36,625 nucleotides of DNA from IMG/VR virus record IMGVR_UViG_3300030333_001165, positions 2,125-38,749 of that record. The stretch is one strand, 5' to 3'. Under the pieces are notes generated by a model. The model was given only the letters and a program-made list of their open reading frames with translations. It did no database searches and was not told the DNA's origin. The DNA comes from a virus. A program made the position numbers and the translations under genes. Shown piece by piece: positions 12,187 through 19,876 of the stretch (position 1 is its first letter; each line of letters opens with the position of its first letter).

Positions 12187-12642
12187 CATCATGTTTTGAT
12201 TTATATTACGCAACGATTTGCAAAAGCGATAATAATTCATGTCAACCGAAATCGGCCGTCACGGAGTTCCAAAACTTGTTTTGGTACGGAGTAGGGATTC
12301 CTTTAGGAATCGAAACCGATTGGCAGGTTTACTTGGATTATCGTCTTTTGCTAAAATCGGCGGAATAAAAAACATGATGATGATGATTTTCCTGAGAGTG
12401 TTGGCTTAAGCGATCCTTCCTGTGTTCGCCATTTATGGTGAGTTTATGACAAACTGTCGCAGTCTTGGGTTCTGACTACAAGGATTAACGAATAAGTGTC
12501 AGGTTCCTAAGACGAGCAGAACACAGGATATGGTGAGCCTTAAGCCATGCTAATACCATATATTGATGTGCGGCAATCCGTTCACATTAGGTCTTGACAA
12601 CGATATTTGAGAGTCTATTCGTAAGTAGCTGTTAGGAATAGA
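12187..12642 (+). ncRNA. Candidate large structured RNA, three domains
   Basis: No ORF fits, and GC jumps from 8/60 (12121-12180) to 30/60 (12241-12300) by hand count. Domain 1: 12187-12197/12369-12379 (11 bp); 12214-12233 with 12337-12343, 12345-12351 and 12354-12359 (20 bp, two bulges); 12250-12255/12316-12321; hairpins 12269-12284 and 12296-12311. Domain 2: 12403-12410/12539-12546; 12418-12427/12519-12528 (10 bp) closing hairpins at 12428-12439, 12448-12458 and 12462-12513. Domain 3: 12564-12589 and 12614-12642. G-U pairs in three hairpins (12428-12439, 12462-12513, 12564-12589) would be A-C mismatches on the other strand, so the plus strand is favoured. Confidence 0.7.
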
Positions 12643-12647
12643 ATATT

Positions 12648-13016
12648 ATGAGTTCAAAAGGATTGACGCATAAACAAAAAGCATTAGTTGATACACTCGT
12701 AACCACAGGTTGCAGTATTAAAGAAGCGTCACAAAAGGCAGGATATGCAAAGGGTGAAGCAGGTAGAGTAGTAGCATCTAGAACGCTACGATTACCACAG
12801 GTACAGAGGTACATGATGGAACAGGTAGCTACCGTTATGGGAACTGGAGCTATTAAGGCTACACAAAAGCTCATCCAGTTAAGCGATAACGCTAGAAGTG
12901 AGTACGTTCAACTAGAGGCAAGCAAAGACATACTAGATAGGGTAGGACTACGAACACCAGAGAAGGTAAGCACTGAAGTAGTAGGTGATATAAAAGTTAG
13001 TATCGATTTGGGTTAG
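12648..13016 (+). CDS. terS: Terminase small subunit (TerS)
   Basis: 122 residues. Opens KGLTHKQKALVDTLVTTGCS then IKEASQKAGYAKGEAGRVVA, the helix-turn-helix that recognises the packaging start in Terminase_2-type small subunits. LRLPQVQRYMMEQVATVMG and a helical oligomerisation part follow, and the protein ends in beta strands (EVVGDIKVSIDLG). It is the first rightward gene, starting a few bases after the structured RNA. TerL is encoded about 0.9 kb downstream, separated by four small genes. It would form a ring that delivers concatemer DNA to TerL. Confidence 0.8.
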   Translation: MSSKGLTHKQKALVDTLVTTGCSIKEASQKAGYAKGEAGRVVASRTLRLPQVQRYMMEQVATVMGTGAIKATQKLIQLSDNARSEYVQLEASKDILDRVGLRTPEKVSTEVVGDIKVSIDLG

Positions 13017-13048
13017 AACGATTGCACTCGTTATTTCAAGGGGGGAGG

Positions 13049-13068
13049 CAAAAACTGTAAAGTTTTTG
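13049..13068 (+). terminator. Hairpin after terS
   Basis: CAAAAAC 13049-13055 and GTTTTTG 13062-13068 pair perfectly around a 6-base loop, shortly after the terS stop. The T-run lies inside the 3' arm, not after it, so termination would be weak. The 180-base gap 13017-13195 also holds a GGGGGG run at 13040-13045 and could contain a packaging site; nothing decisive is visible. Confidence 0.4.
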
Positions 13069-13195
13069 TAATTATCTCCTACCGCCCACACATTATAGGC
13101 TTAAAAAGGTTCGCTTGTGAGTATCATAAATATATTTTTACCTTATAATAGCTCTATCGTTTAGTATCCTCTAAGCGTCTTACAACAGGGATAAT

Positions 13196-13336
13196 ATGGA
13201 AGAAGAAATTGACAACACGACAGATATGACTAAACAGAAAATGAAAGACTATGAATCTTTATGGTATAGTATGGTAAAGATAGCAGAGGAAAATAGACGG
13301 AAGGATAACGAGGATGCCGAAAGTAGGAAAGACTAA
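13196..13336 (+). CDS. 46-residue acidic hypothetical protein
   Basis: MEEEIDNTTDMTKQKMKDYE followed by a charged helical part ending ENRRKDNEDAESRKD. AGGGA stands about 5 bases before the ATG. The end overlaps the next small gene by 23 bases. It is likely helical and soluble. Its place between TerS and TerL suggests a packaging or head role, unproven. Confidence 0.6.
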   Translation: MEEEIDNTTDMTKQKMKDYESLWYSMVKIAEENRRKDNEDAESRKD

Positions 13337-13418
13337 GTACCCATATACAAAGGCTGGGAAAGCAGCTGCAAAGAAAGCGAAGGCCAATGCCAAGAAGCCA
13401 AAAGCAAAAGGGAAGTAG
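13314..13418 (+). CDS. 34-residue Lys/Ala-rich peptide
   Basis: MPKVGKTKYPYTKAGKAAAK then alternating Lys and Ala to the stop. The 'PKVGK.KYPYT.AGK' opening recurs, to my knowledge, as a tiny conserved protein next to head genes in many phages. Strong positive charge suggests DNA contact in the capsid. GAGG stands directly before the ATG. It overlaps the next gene by 32 bases. Confidence 0.6.
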   Translation: MPKVGKTKYPYTKAGKAAAKKAKANAKKPKAKGK

Positions 13419-13719
13419 AGTTGAGAGGGAGATTGTTAAATTATTTACAGAGCTAGGATACCGAGCTAGAAGGCAGCCACTATCAGGTGCGCTGCAACAA
13501 TTTCCCCATGATGTCTATATTGCTGATTTACTCGGTGGTACAACAGCCGAAGTAAAGGCGAGGAAGGATGGCAAAGGCTTTACCCAGTTGGAGAACTGGA
13601 AAGGTACTGCTGAATTATTGATCTTGAAAAGAAATAATGCTACACCTTTTGTATGTATGGATTGGAAATATTTTAAGGAACTTATAGGTGACAGAGAAGA
13701 AGATCATAACAAATCCTGA
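13387..13719 (+). CDS. Holliday-junction-resolvase-like PD-(D/E)XK nuclease
   Basis: 110 residues. Motifs in order: KGSRVEREIVKLFTELGYRA (Glu13), RRQPLSGALQQFPHDVYIAD (Asp42) and TAEVKARK (Glu55-x-Lys57). This is the arrangement of the Hjc/RecU-type archaeal-like resolvases and related small phage endonucleases. It would cut branched recombination intermediates before packaging, which suits a genome with exonuclease and annealing proteins and a position next to the terminase genes. The start overlaps the Lys/Ala-rich peptide. Confidence 0.8.
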   Translation: MPRSQKQKGSRVEREIVKLFTELGYRARRQPLSGALQQFPHDVYIADLLGGTTAEVKARKDGKGFTQLENWKGTAELLILKRNNATPFVCMDWKYFKELIGDREEDHNKS

Positions 13720-13921
13720 TGCTGAAGTAGATTTAGAGAATAGAAAAATATTTGATATATCGTTGAAGGACAGGAGGAGGCTGCGACAAATTGTCAAGAA
13801 GGTACATATGAAACATTTCCCAGCTCATTTTATTACCGATAAGGAAGCCGATAAACTTATCGAATCTATTGGGCCAGCCACACAAGAAAAGCTCATTAAA
13901 CAATATATAGATAAGCTGTAG
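13688..13921 (+). CDS. Hypothetical basic protein before TerL
   Basis: 77 residues from a GTG start that overlaps the nuclease gene by 32 bases. LKDRRRLRQIVKKVHMKHFP is a strongly basic helix, then AHFITDKEADKLIESIGPAT. Its stop TAG shares one base with the GTG of TerL. Proteins of this plan commonly precede TerL in T7-like marine phages; the role is unknown, with packaging the natural guess. Confidence 0.7.
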   Translation: MTEKKIITNPDAEVDLENRKIFDISLKDRRRLRQIVKKVHMKHFPAHFITDKEADKLIESIGPATQEKLIKQYIDKL

Positions 13922-15450
13922 TGCCTGAATTATCGTATAAACCTGATGGGTCAACGCTAAAAAATTTTTTAAAATCCGACCATTTTTTCAGAGGAATAAG
14001 GGGGCCTGTTGGCTCTGGAAAATCTGTTGCTTGTTGTATAGAAATTTTTAGAAGAGCTTTGCAGCAACAAAAGAATCAAAATGGCGTAAGGAAAAGCAGA
14101 TGGGCGGTCATTAGAAACACGAACCCACAGTTAAAGACCACCACTATTAAGACATGGTTAGATTGGTTTCCTGAACAGGAATGGGGTCACTTTAGATGGT
14201 CAGTTCCCTATACGCATTATATTAAAAAAGGGGATATAGATTGTGAGGTCATCTTTTTAGCACTTGATAGACCAGAAGATATTAAAAAGCTGTTATCCCT
14301 AGAATTAACAGGGGTATGGGTTAATGAAGCAAGGGAAGTTCCTAAAAGTATTATAGATGCGTGTACCATGCGTGTAGGAAGATTTCCTAGCATGAGGGAT
14401 GGTGGAGCATCTTGGTATGGGGTTTTTTGTGATACCAACGCTCCTGAAGAAGATCATTGGTGGCCAATTATGGCTGGTGATGTACCTGTACCAGACCATA
14501 TTAGCCGAGAAGAAGCCTTGATGTTGGTTAAACCTGATAACTGGAGTTTCTATACCCAACCATCAGGGATGGATGAGAAAAGAGAAAAGGATGGTACGTT
14601 AACAGGATATACCGATTCCAAAAATGCCGAGAATAAAAACAATCTTACGCCTAAATATTATAATAATATTATTAAGGGTAAAACAAAAGGATGGATAGAT
14701 GTCTATGTTTTAAATAAATTAGGTTCTATAGAAGAAGGCAAACCAGTATACCCTAGTTTCAAACAAGAAGTCCATATCGCTAAAGAGAACTTAATGCCAA
14801 TCAACCACTTGCCTATTTATGTTGGAATTGATTTTGGATTAACACCAGCAGCAGTCTTTGGTCAAAAGAATGTGTTAGGAAAATGGCACATCCTTCATGA
14901 GCTGGTGTGCTTTGATATGGGGGCAGTACGATTTGCTGAATTATTAAAATCAGACATTACAAGATTATTTAGAGGTATAGATGTTGAGATATATGGTGAC
15001 CCAGCTGGAGATTTTCGTGCTCAGACTGATGAAAAAACGCCATTCCAAATATTACGCAATTCTGGCTTACGAGCATCTCCAGCTCCGTCAAATGATATTT
15101 CACTACGAATTGAGTCCGTTGAAAACGCACTTAACAGGATGGTGGATGGACAAGCAGCGTTTTTGTTGGATAACAGGTGTTTAAATCTTAAAAAAGGATT
15201 TAATGGCGGTTATCACTATAGACGAATACAGACATCAGGTGATAGATATGATGAGAAACCTTTTAAAAACAGATACTCTCATGTTCATGATGCGTTGCAA
15301 TATATGATGATGGGTGCTGGAGAAGGTAGAGCATTAACCTATGGGAAAGGAAATGCTAAACCCACAGTGGTCAATACCAAATGGAATATATTTGACCAGC
15401 AGAAACCACGAAAGAGGAAGTCATGGAATATATTCAATATCAATGGATAG
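13921..15450 (+). CDS. terL: Terminase large subunit (TerL)
   Basis: 509 residues, GTG start. ATPase domain: Walker A GPVGSGKS (28-35), adenine/coupling region WAVIRNTNP, Walker B-like GVWVNEARE (131-139). Nuclease domain of RNase H fold: VGIDFGLTPAA (Asp304), VEIYGDPAGDF (Asp360) and SHVHDALQYMMM (Asp457). The motor pumps DNA into the prohead through the portal and cuts the concatemer. Length and motif order are complete. Its 3' end overlaps the next gene by 28 bases. Confidence 0.97.
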   Translation: MPELSYKPDGSTLKNFLKSDHFFRGIRGPVGSGKSVACCIEIFRRALQQQKNQNGVRKSRWAVIRNTNPQLKTTTIKTWLDWFPEQEWGHFRWSVPYTHYIKKGDIDCEVIFLALDRPEDIKKLLSLELTGVWVNEAREVPKSIIDACTMRVGRFPSMRDGGASWYGVFCDTNAPEEDHWWPIMAGDVPVPDHISREEALMLVKPDNWSFYTQPSGMDEKREKDGTLTGYTDSKNAENKNNLTPKYYNNIIKGKTKGWIDVYVLNKLGSIEEGKPVYPSFKQEVHIAKENLMPINHLPIYVGIDFGLTPAAVFGQKNVLGKWHILHELVCFDMGAVRFAELLKSDITRLFRGIDVEIYGDPAGDFRAQTDEKTPFQILRNSGLRASPAPSNDISLRIESVENALNRMVDGQAAFLLDNRCLNLKKGFNGGYHYRRIQTSGDRYDEKPFKNRYSHVHDALQYMMMGAGEGRALTYGKGNAKPTVVNTKWNIFDQQKPRKRKSWNIFNING

Positions 15451-15815
15451 TCTATTTTTACAGTCCACAAAAAGTAAAATGGTTTCAAAAATGGCGAAAA
15501 AAAGGCTTTCATCATTGTGGAGCAATTCGCTATGATCCTGAGAAAAAAACATGGATTAATTTGGAAGTAATAAATTCGCAAGTATTATTAGAAAATCTAG
15601 ATAGGGAAGAAGTAGAAAAAATGATAAAAGGAATAAAACGATTAAATGGAACAACAGTTCAACTGACAAGAAGAATACTGACTAAAAACCCATCTATATT
15701 TGAATGGTGGATTAAAGAGCATAGCTGTGTTAGTTTTGTGCAAAGATTGATAGGAATGAAAAGATGGTTTATATTTACTCCTTATCAGTTATATTGTGCG
15801 TTGAAAAAATTATAA
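15423..15815 (+). CDS. Hypothetical protein, possible permuted papain-fold (NlpC/P60-like) enzyme
   Basis: 130 residues with no membrane segment. The N-terminal half has KKGFHHCGAIRYDPEKKTW (histidines about 29-30). The C-terminal part has IKEHSCVSFVQRLIGMKRWF followed by TPYQLYCALKKL. A histidine first and then a cysteine in 'C(V)xFV..L', ending with 'TP..L', resembles circularly permuted papain-like peptidases or amidases. I cannot confirm the fold by eye. It lies between TerL and the portal, where a virion or lysis hydrolase would be unexpected but possible. Confidence 0.6.
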   Translation: MEYIQYQWIVYFYSPQKVKWFQKWRKKGFHHCGAIRYDPEKKTWINLEVINSQVLLENLDREEVEKMIKGIKRLNGTTVQLTRRILTKNPSIFEWWIKEHSCVSFVQRLIGMKRWFIFTPYQLYCALKKL

Positions 15816-15838
15816 ATAAAGGATTAGTGGAATAATTT

Positions 15839-16042
15839 ATGAGTTCTGTATTTGGAAGTAAGCCAAAGAAAACTGCATCAGATATATGGGCAGAGCAACA
15901 ATTAAAAAAAGAAAAAGAAGCACAGGCCCAATTAGAAAAAGACGAAGCAGCGTGGAAATTAAAATTTGGAAAAGGGTTAGTTGGCCCTCGTTCTATGTTT
16001 ACTAAAGCTGGTGGTGCTGGCTTTTACGATCCAGAGGATTAA
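15839..16042 (+). CDS. Small hypothetical protein
   Basis: 67 residues. SSVFGSKPKKTASDIWAEQQ, then a long charged helix LKKEKEAQAQLEKDEAAWKL, then a Gly-rich end GPRSMFTKAGGAGFYDPED. Extended helix plus flexible ends suggests a structural or scaffolding helper. It is located between TerL and the portal with only two bases to the next gene. Family unknown. Confidence 0.65.
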   Translation: MSSVFGSKPKKTASDIWAEQQLKKEKEAQAQLEKDEAAWKLKFGKGLVGPRSMFTKAGGAGFYDPED

Positions 16043-16044
16043 TT

Positions 16045-16872
16045 ATGCCTTGGGGTCAATCTAGTTATTTACAACAACAAGCCGCTGCTAGTGCAGCAGC
16101 ATCAAAAAAGAAAAAAGAAAAACAAGCTCCATCAAGTTATAGTGGGCCAACAACATTTACAAGTTCTGCCGCTGCTGGAGGACAAGGGTCACAAGTACAA
16201 GCTGGGGCCGCTTGGGTTAAAGAAAAATTAGGTATAAAAGAACAAGTACAAACACCAGTAGATTCTGCACCAATTACAACAGATACAACTGCTACAGCTT
16301 TAACAGGTAAAGATAAAAAGTTTTATGGTCAAGAAGCAAGTCAGCTTACTAATGAATATTTAGTATCTATTGGCGAAGCTACTCAAGGTAATCCTTATTA
16401 TGATGCGCAAGGAAATATAACTGGTTATTCTTATTTCTTAACAAAAAAGGGAAAAGAAATGAAATATGGACAATCAGGTTCTGCTATGGGTCAAGGTGAT
16501 CCAACTGGTATTATGACATCTATACAAATTTCAGAAGCTATGATGCAACAACAAAATTTAATTCAAGCATTAGCTCTTGGTGCATTATCCTTTGCAGCTC
16601 CTCCACTTGCTGGAACGGTATTAAAAATGGGAGCAGCAAAAGCATATGGACAAACCTATCAAGATTATCAGTCACAGTTTACAGGTTATCAAAGTGGTGA
16701 TAAAACAATACAACCAGCAACAATTTCTGAACAAGGAACATCCGTTGATATGGCAGCTGTAGGTGGTACAGGTGTTATGGGTGATACAGAAATAACAACA
16801 ACTAAAAAAAATAAAAATTTAGCTGGAATGTACGCTGGTAAAGCAGTTAAACTTAGAAAGATATTAGCATAA
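16045..16872 (+). CDS. Hypothetical virion-associated protein
   Basis: 275 residues. The N-terminus is low-complexity (Gln/Ala/Lys, about 1-60). A middle domain has KKFYGQEASQLTNEYLVSIG and NPYYDAQGNITGYSYFLTKK. The hydrophobic/Ala-rich segment LIQALALGALSFAAPPLAGT near 180-200 could cross a membrane. Such a mix of disordered start and membrane-active segment is typical of ejected head proteins, though that is inference. It overlaps the portal ATG by one base. Confidence 0.65.
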   Translation: MPWGQSSYLQQQAAASAAASKKKKEKQAPSSYSGPTTFTSSAAAGGQGSQVQAGAAWVKEKLGIKEQVQTPVDSAPITTDTTATALTGKDKKFYGQEASQLTNEYLVSIGEATQGNPYYDAQGNITGYSYFLTKKGKEMKYGQSGSAMGQGDPTGIMTSIQISEAMMQQQNLIQALALGALSFAAPPLAGTVLKMGAAKAYGQTYQDYQSQFTGYQSGDKTIQPATISEQGTSVDMAAVGGTGVMGDTEITTTKKNKNLAGMYAGKAVKLRKILA

Positions 16873-18434
16873 TGGCATACGTTGAATTAGCAGAAGTACC
16901 TAAGTCTGAGGGTAATAAAAAAGCAGATTACGTTTTAAAAAAATATAAAGAAGCAGAGATTTTAAAAGATCAATGGAAACCTAAATATGAAGAAGCATAT
17001 GAATATACTATGCCTCAAAGAGAATCATTCTATGATGAAACTCCAGCTGATAGAAGAACAGATAAAATATTTGATGAGACAGCTGTTGTAGGTATTCAAG
17101 AATTTGCAAGTAGATTACAAGCTGGTATTGTACCTACCTTTGCTAGATGGGCAAACTTAGAAGCTGGTGTGGAAATACCTGATGAAAATGCTCCTGAGAT
17201 TAATGAACAATTAGATGGTATTACAAAATATATATTTGAAATATTAGGTAGCTCTAACTTTAACCAAGAAGTACATGAAACATTTATGGACTTAGGAGTA
17301 GGTACTGGTGTGTTAATGGTGGAAGAAGGTGATGCAGTTAATCCTATAAACTTTACAGCAGTTCCTTTAAATCAAATATCTTTATTAAATGGCCCTAACA
17401 ATAGAGTAGATACTATCTTTAGAAAAAGAAGGGTTAAATTTGGTCATATCCCTGTTTTATATCCTGACGCAAAGATTGCTCAAGATACAATGCAGATGAT
17501 GGATGAAGATAAGAAATGCACTATCATTGATGGTGTTTATAGAGATTATTCTGACATGAACGAAGAAAAGTATCAACGTTGTGTCATGTTATTAGAAAGA
17601 AAAGAAATTATATTTGAACAAACCTACGAAGGTATTGGCTCTAATCCATATATTGTATTTAGATGGAATAAAGCATCAGGAGAAGTTTATGGTAGAGGCC
17701 CTGTATTTAATGCTATGGCTGCAATTAAAACAACTAACCTGACTGTTCAATTAATTTTAGAAAATGCTCAACTAGCAGTATCAGGAATTTATCAAATTGA
17801 AGATGATGGTGTTGTCAATCCTGATAATATTTCTTTAGTACCTGGCACTCTTATTCCAATCGCACCAGCAAGTAGAGGCTTAATGCCGATTGAAGCTAGT
17901 GGAAGATTTGATGTAGCTCAATTAGTCTTAGAAGATATGCGTCAGAATATTAAAAAAGCATTATACATGGAAACATTAGGTAGACCTGAAGGTACTCCTA
18001 TGACAGCTACTGAAGTATCTGAAAGAATGGCAGAACTATCAAGACAAATTGGTTCTTCATTCGGTAGACTTCAAGCCGAATTTGTATTACCTGTACTAAA
18101 AAGAGTTATTCGAATACTAACAAAACAAGGAAGAATTAATATTCCTCAAATAAATGGTAGAGATATTAAGGTTCAAGCAGTATCTCCGCTTTCAAGAGCT
18201 CAATTTAATCAAGATATTACAGATATTAATAGATTTAATGAGATAATTGGTGTAACATTTGGCCCACAAATGCTAAATCTTATAGTTAATCAGGATGAGT
18301 TGGCTAAACATATAGCTAAATTAATGAATATTCCTGAAAAACTACTACGAGATAAAGCAGAGCAACAACAGATGGCTAATCAGATTAGTCAAATGGCTCA
18401 ACAAGGACAAGCACCAAATGTCGCTCCTCAATAA
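16872..18434 (+). CDS. Portal protein (T7 gp8-type head-to-tail connector)
   Basis: 520 residues. KYKEAEILKDQWKPKYEEAY, MPQRESFYDE, GIQEFASRLQAGIVPTFARW, NQEVHETFMDLGVGTGVLMV and, near residue 360, MRQNIKKALYMETL with PMTATEVSERMAEL are hallmarks of the T7-type Head-tail connector family. It ends in a Gln-rich tail. Twelve copies form the ring at one capsid vertex through which TerL pumps DNA and to which the tail binds. It overlaps the next gene by 17 bases. Confidence 0.95.
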   Translation: MAYVELAEVPKSEGNKKADYVLKKYKEAEILKDQWKPKYEEAYEYTMPQRESFYDETPADRRTDKIFDETAVVGIQEFASRLQAGIVPTFARWANLEAGVEIPDENAPEINEQLDGITKYIFEILGSSNFNQEVHETFMDLGVGTGVLMVEEGDAVNPINFTAVPLNQISLLNGPNNRVDTIFRKRRVKFGHIPVLYPDAKIAQDTMQMMDEDKKCTIIDGVYRDYSDMNEEKYQRCVMLLERKEIIFEQTYEGIGSNPYIVFRWNKASGEVYGRGPVFNAMAAIKTTNLTVQLILENAQLAVSGIYQIEDDGVVNPDNISLVPGTLIPIAPASRGLMPIEASGRFDVAQLVLEDMRQNIKKALYMETLGRPEGTPMTATEVSERMAELSRQIGSSFGRLQAEFVLPVLKRVIRILTKQGRINIPQINGRDIKVQAVSPLSRAQFNQDITDINRFNEIIGVTFGPQMLNLIVNQDELAKHIAKLMNIPEKLLRDKAEQQQMANQISQMAQQGQAPNVAPQ

Positions 18435-18693
18435 AGAAAAGAAATACACTTCCATTGATGGAATGGTACGGACTATTGAACAAGAGAGGGATATTAATGC
18501 GTGTATCGCTTCTGCATTTTCAGATGATGCTGGTAAACAAGCGTTAGCTTATTTAAAAAGCATATCTATTAATGCTGTGAGTGGCCCTGAAATATCAGAA
18601 AACGCTCTATTTCATAAAGAAGGTATGAGATATATCGTTGCTGTTATCGAGGCTAGGATAACCAAACACAACAAGGAGAATAAAAATGGCTGA
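18418..18693 (+). CDS. Bbp19-like small head protein
   Basis: 91 residues. FSDDAGKQALAYLKSISINA followed by a loop and FHKEGMRYIVAVIEARITKH matches the Bbp19 pattern found between portal and scaffold or coat genes in podoviruses. It starts inside the portal gene and overlaps the scaffold start by 8 bases. The function of this family is not established; a head-assembly role follows from context. Confidence 0.7.
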   Translation: MSLLNKEKKYTSIDGMVRTIEQERDINACIASAFSDDAGKQALAYLKSISINAVSGPEISENALFHKEGMRYIVAVIEARITKHNKENKNG

Positions 18694-19417
18694 CGAAGAA
18701 GTTGTTTCACATGAAAACAACGAACAACAGGTAACAAGACCTGAATACATCCCTGAAAAGTTTTGGGATGCAGAAAATAAAACGACTAATATTGAGGCTA
18801 TGGCCTCATCTTATAATGCTTTAGAAAAAAAGTTAGGAGCAAGAACAGAAGATTTAGCAAAGTCTGTTAGAGAAGATATTGCTAATGAAATTAAAGCTAA
18901 TGCGCCTGAAAATTATGAAGTCAAAGCACCAGATGATATGCCAGAAGGGGTGGATTTTCAAGTATCTGAAGATCAACCTATTCTTGAATGGTGGAAAGGC
19001 TTTGCTAAAGAGAGAGGATTAAATCAAGATGAGTTTAATTCAGGTATTAGCGCTTTTGTTAAGAACGAGCTCAGTAATACGCCTGATCCAAATGAGGAAA
19101 TGCGTAAACTGGGGGATAATTCTAAAGAAAGAGTTGAAGCAGCAAATGCTTGGTCAAAGAAATACCTTTCCCAAGATGCTTATAACGCAATTAGATCAGT
19201 TGCCCAAACATCAGAAGGTATCAAAGCGATTGAAGAAATAATGAATCTAAATAAGGATGCACCTCTACCAAAAGAATCAGTGATAGAAGCTGCACCTGAT
19301 GCTTTAGATTTACGTTCTATGATGGCAGACCCTCGATATTGGAAAGATGGGGCGAAAGACCCAGCTTACATTAAGAGAGTAACTGAACTCTATGAAAAAA
19401 CCTTCAACAAACAATAA
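18686..19417 (+). CDS. Capsid scaffolding/assembly protein (T7 gp9-like)
   Basis: 243 residues, acidic and helical. RPEYIPEKFWDAENKTTNIE (about 19-38) followed by MASSYNALEKKLG is the N-terminal signature of marine T7-like scaffolds. The C-terminus, DPRYWKDGAKDPAYIKRVTE, is the coat-binding helix type. It guides coat assembly into the prohead and is then released. Preceded by AAGGAG. The last 26 bases overlap a small metallopeptidase gene that could act on it. Confidence 0.85.
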   Translation: MADEEVVSHENNEQQVTRPEYIPEKFWDAENKTTNIEAMASSYNALEKKLGARTEDLAKSVREDIANEIKANAPENYEVKAPDDMPEGVDFQVSEDQPILEWWKGFAKERGLNQDEFNSGISAFVKNELSNTPDPNEEMRKLGDNSKERVEAANAWSKKYLSQDAYNAIRSVAQTSEGIKAIEEIMNLNKDAPLPKESVIEAAPDALDLRSMMADPRYWKDGAKDPAYIKRVTELYEKTFNKQ

Positions 19418-19748
19418 AATAAAAATAGGATACCAAGAACTCACGCTTGGTATCCAACAATCTAATTTTCAAAATGAAATTGATTCCTATGGCGAATTTG
19501 ATCATAGGAAGAATAGTATAGTTATAACAGATAATCTTTCTAATTTAGATTATAGCTGTACGCTTATCCATGAAATAATCCATGCTATTGCTTATTATTA
19601 TGGATTAACACAATCAGGACAACCGCTTGATTCTGATTCAAAAGAAGAAATAGTGGTTAATAATATTGCTAATGGATTAACTGCTGCTTTTAGAGATAAT
19701 CCTTTTCTTTTAAAAGAATTAACGCAAAGACTACATAATGTGCGTTGA
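19392..19748 (+). CDS. Small zinc metallopeptidase-like protein (HExxH)
   Basis: 118 residues. TLIHEIIHAIAYYYGL holds H60-E61-x-x-H64, and KEEIVVNNIANGL (Glu85/86) supplies a likely third zinc ligand, as in SprT-like or ImmA-like minimal peptidases. A beta region with IVITDNLSNLDYS precedes the helix, the usual edge strand. It overlaps the scaffold 3' end and is followed by the coat gene, a position where prohead proteases are often found. The substrate is unknown; scaffold cleavage is a hypothesis. Confidence 0.75.
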   Translation: MKKPSTNNKIKIGYQELTLGIQQSNFQNEIDSYGEFDHRKNSIVITDNLSNLDYSCTLIHEIIHAIAYYYGLTQSGQPLDSDSKEEIVVNNIANGLTAAFRDNPFLLKELTQRLHNVR

Positions 19749-19876
19749 GAAAAATTAATAACTATATTTATACCTGTATCCTGAAGGCCTTTATTGAAAC
19801 ACATTAAGCCCATAAGGGATAACTTAAACGATTCTCTAAAGATAACTGGTAACGTACTTAAAAATAGGAGATTTTT

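Noticed and set aside
12594-12622. Plus-strand promoter upstream of terS
   Set aside because: A perfect TTGACA is present at 12594-12599, but no acceptable -10 hexamer lies 16-18 bases downstream (the best is a TATTCG-like match), and the site overlaps the RNA structure. Not called.
12187-12642. tRNA, tmRNA, RNase P RNA or group I intron
   Set aside because: No T-loop GGTTCRA with matching acceptor stem, no tmRNA tag frame, no RNase P core sequences, and no convincing intron P7/R-S pair or split gene around it.
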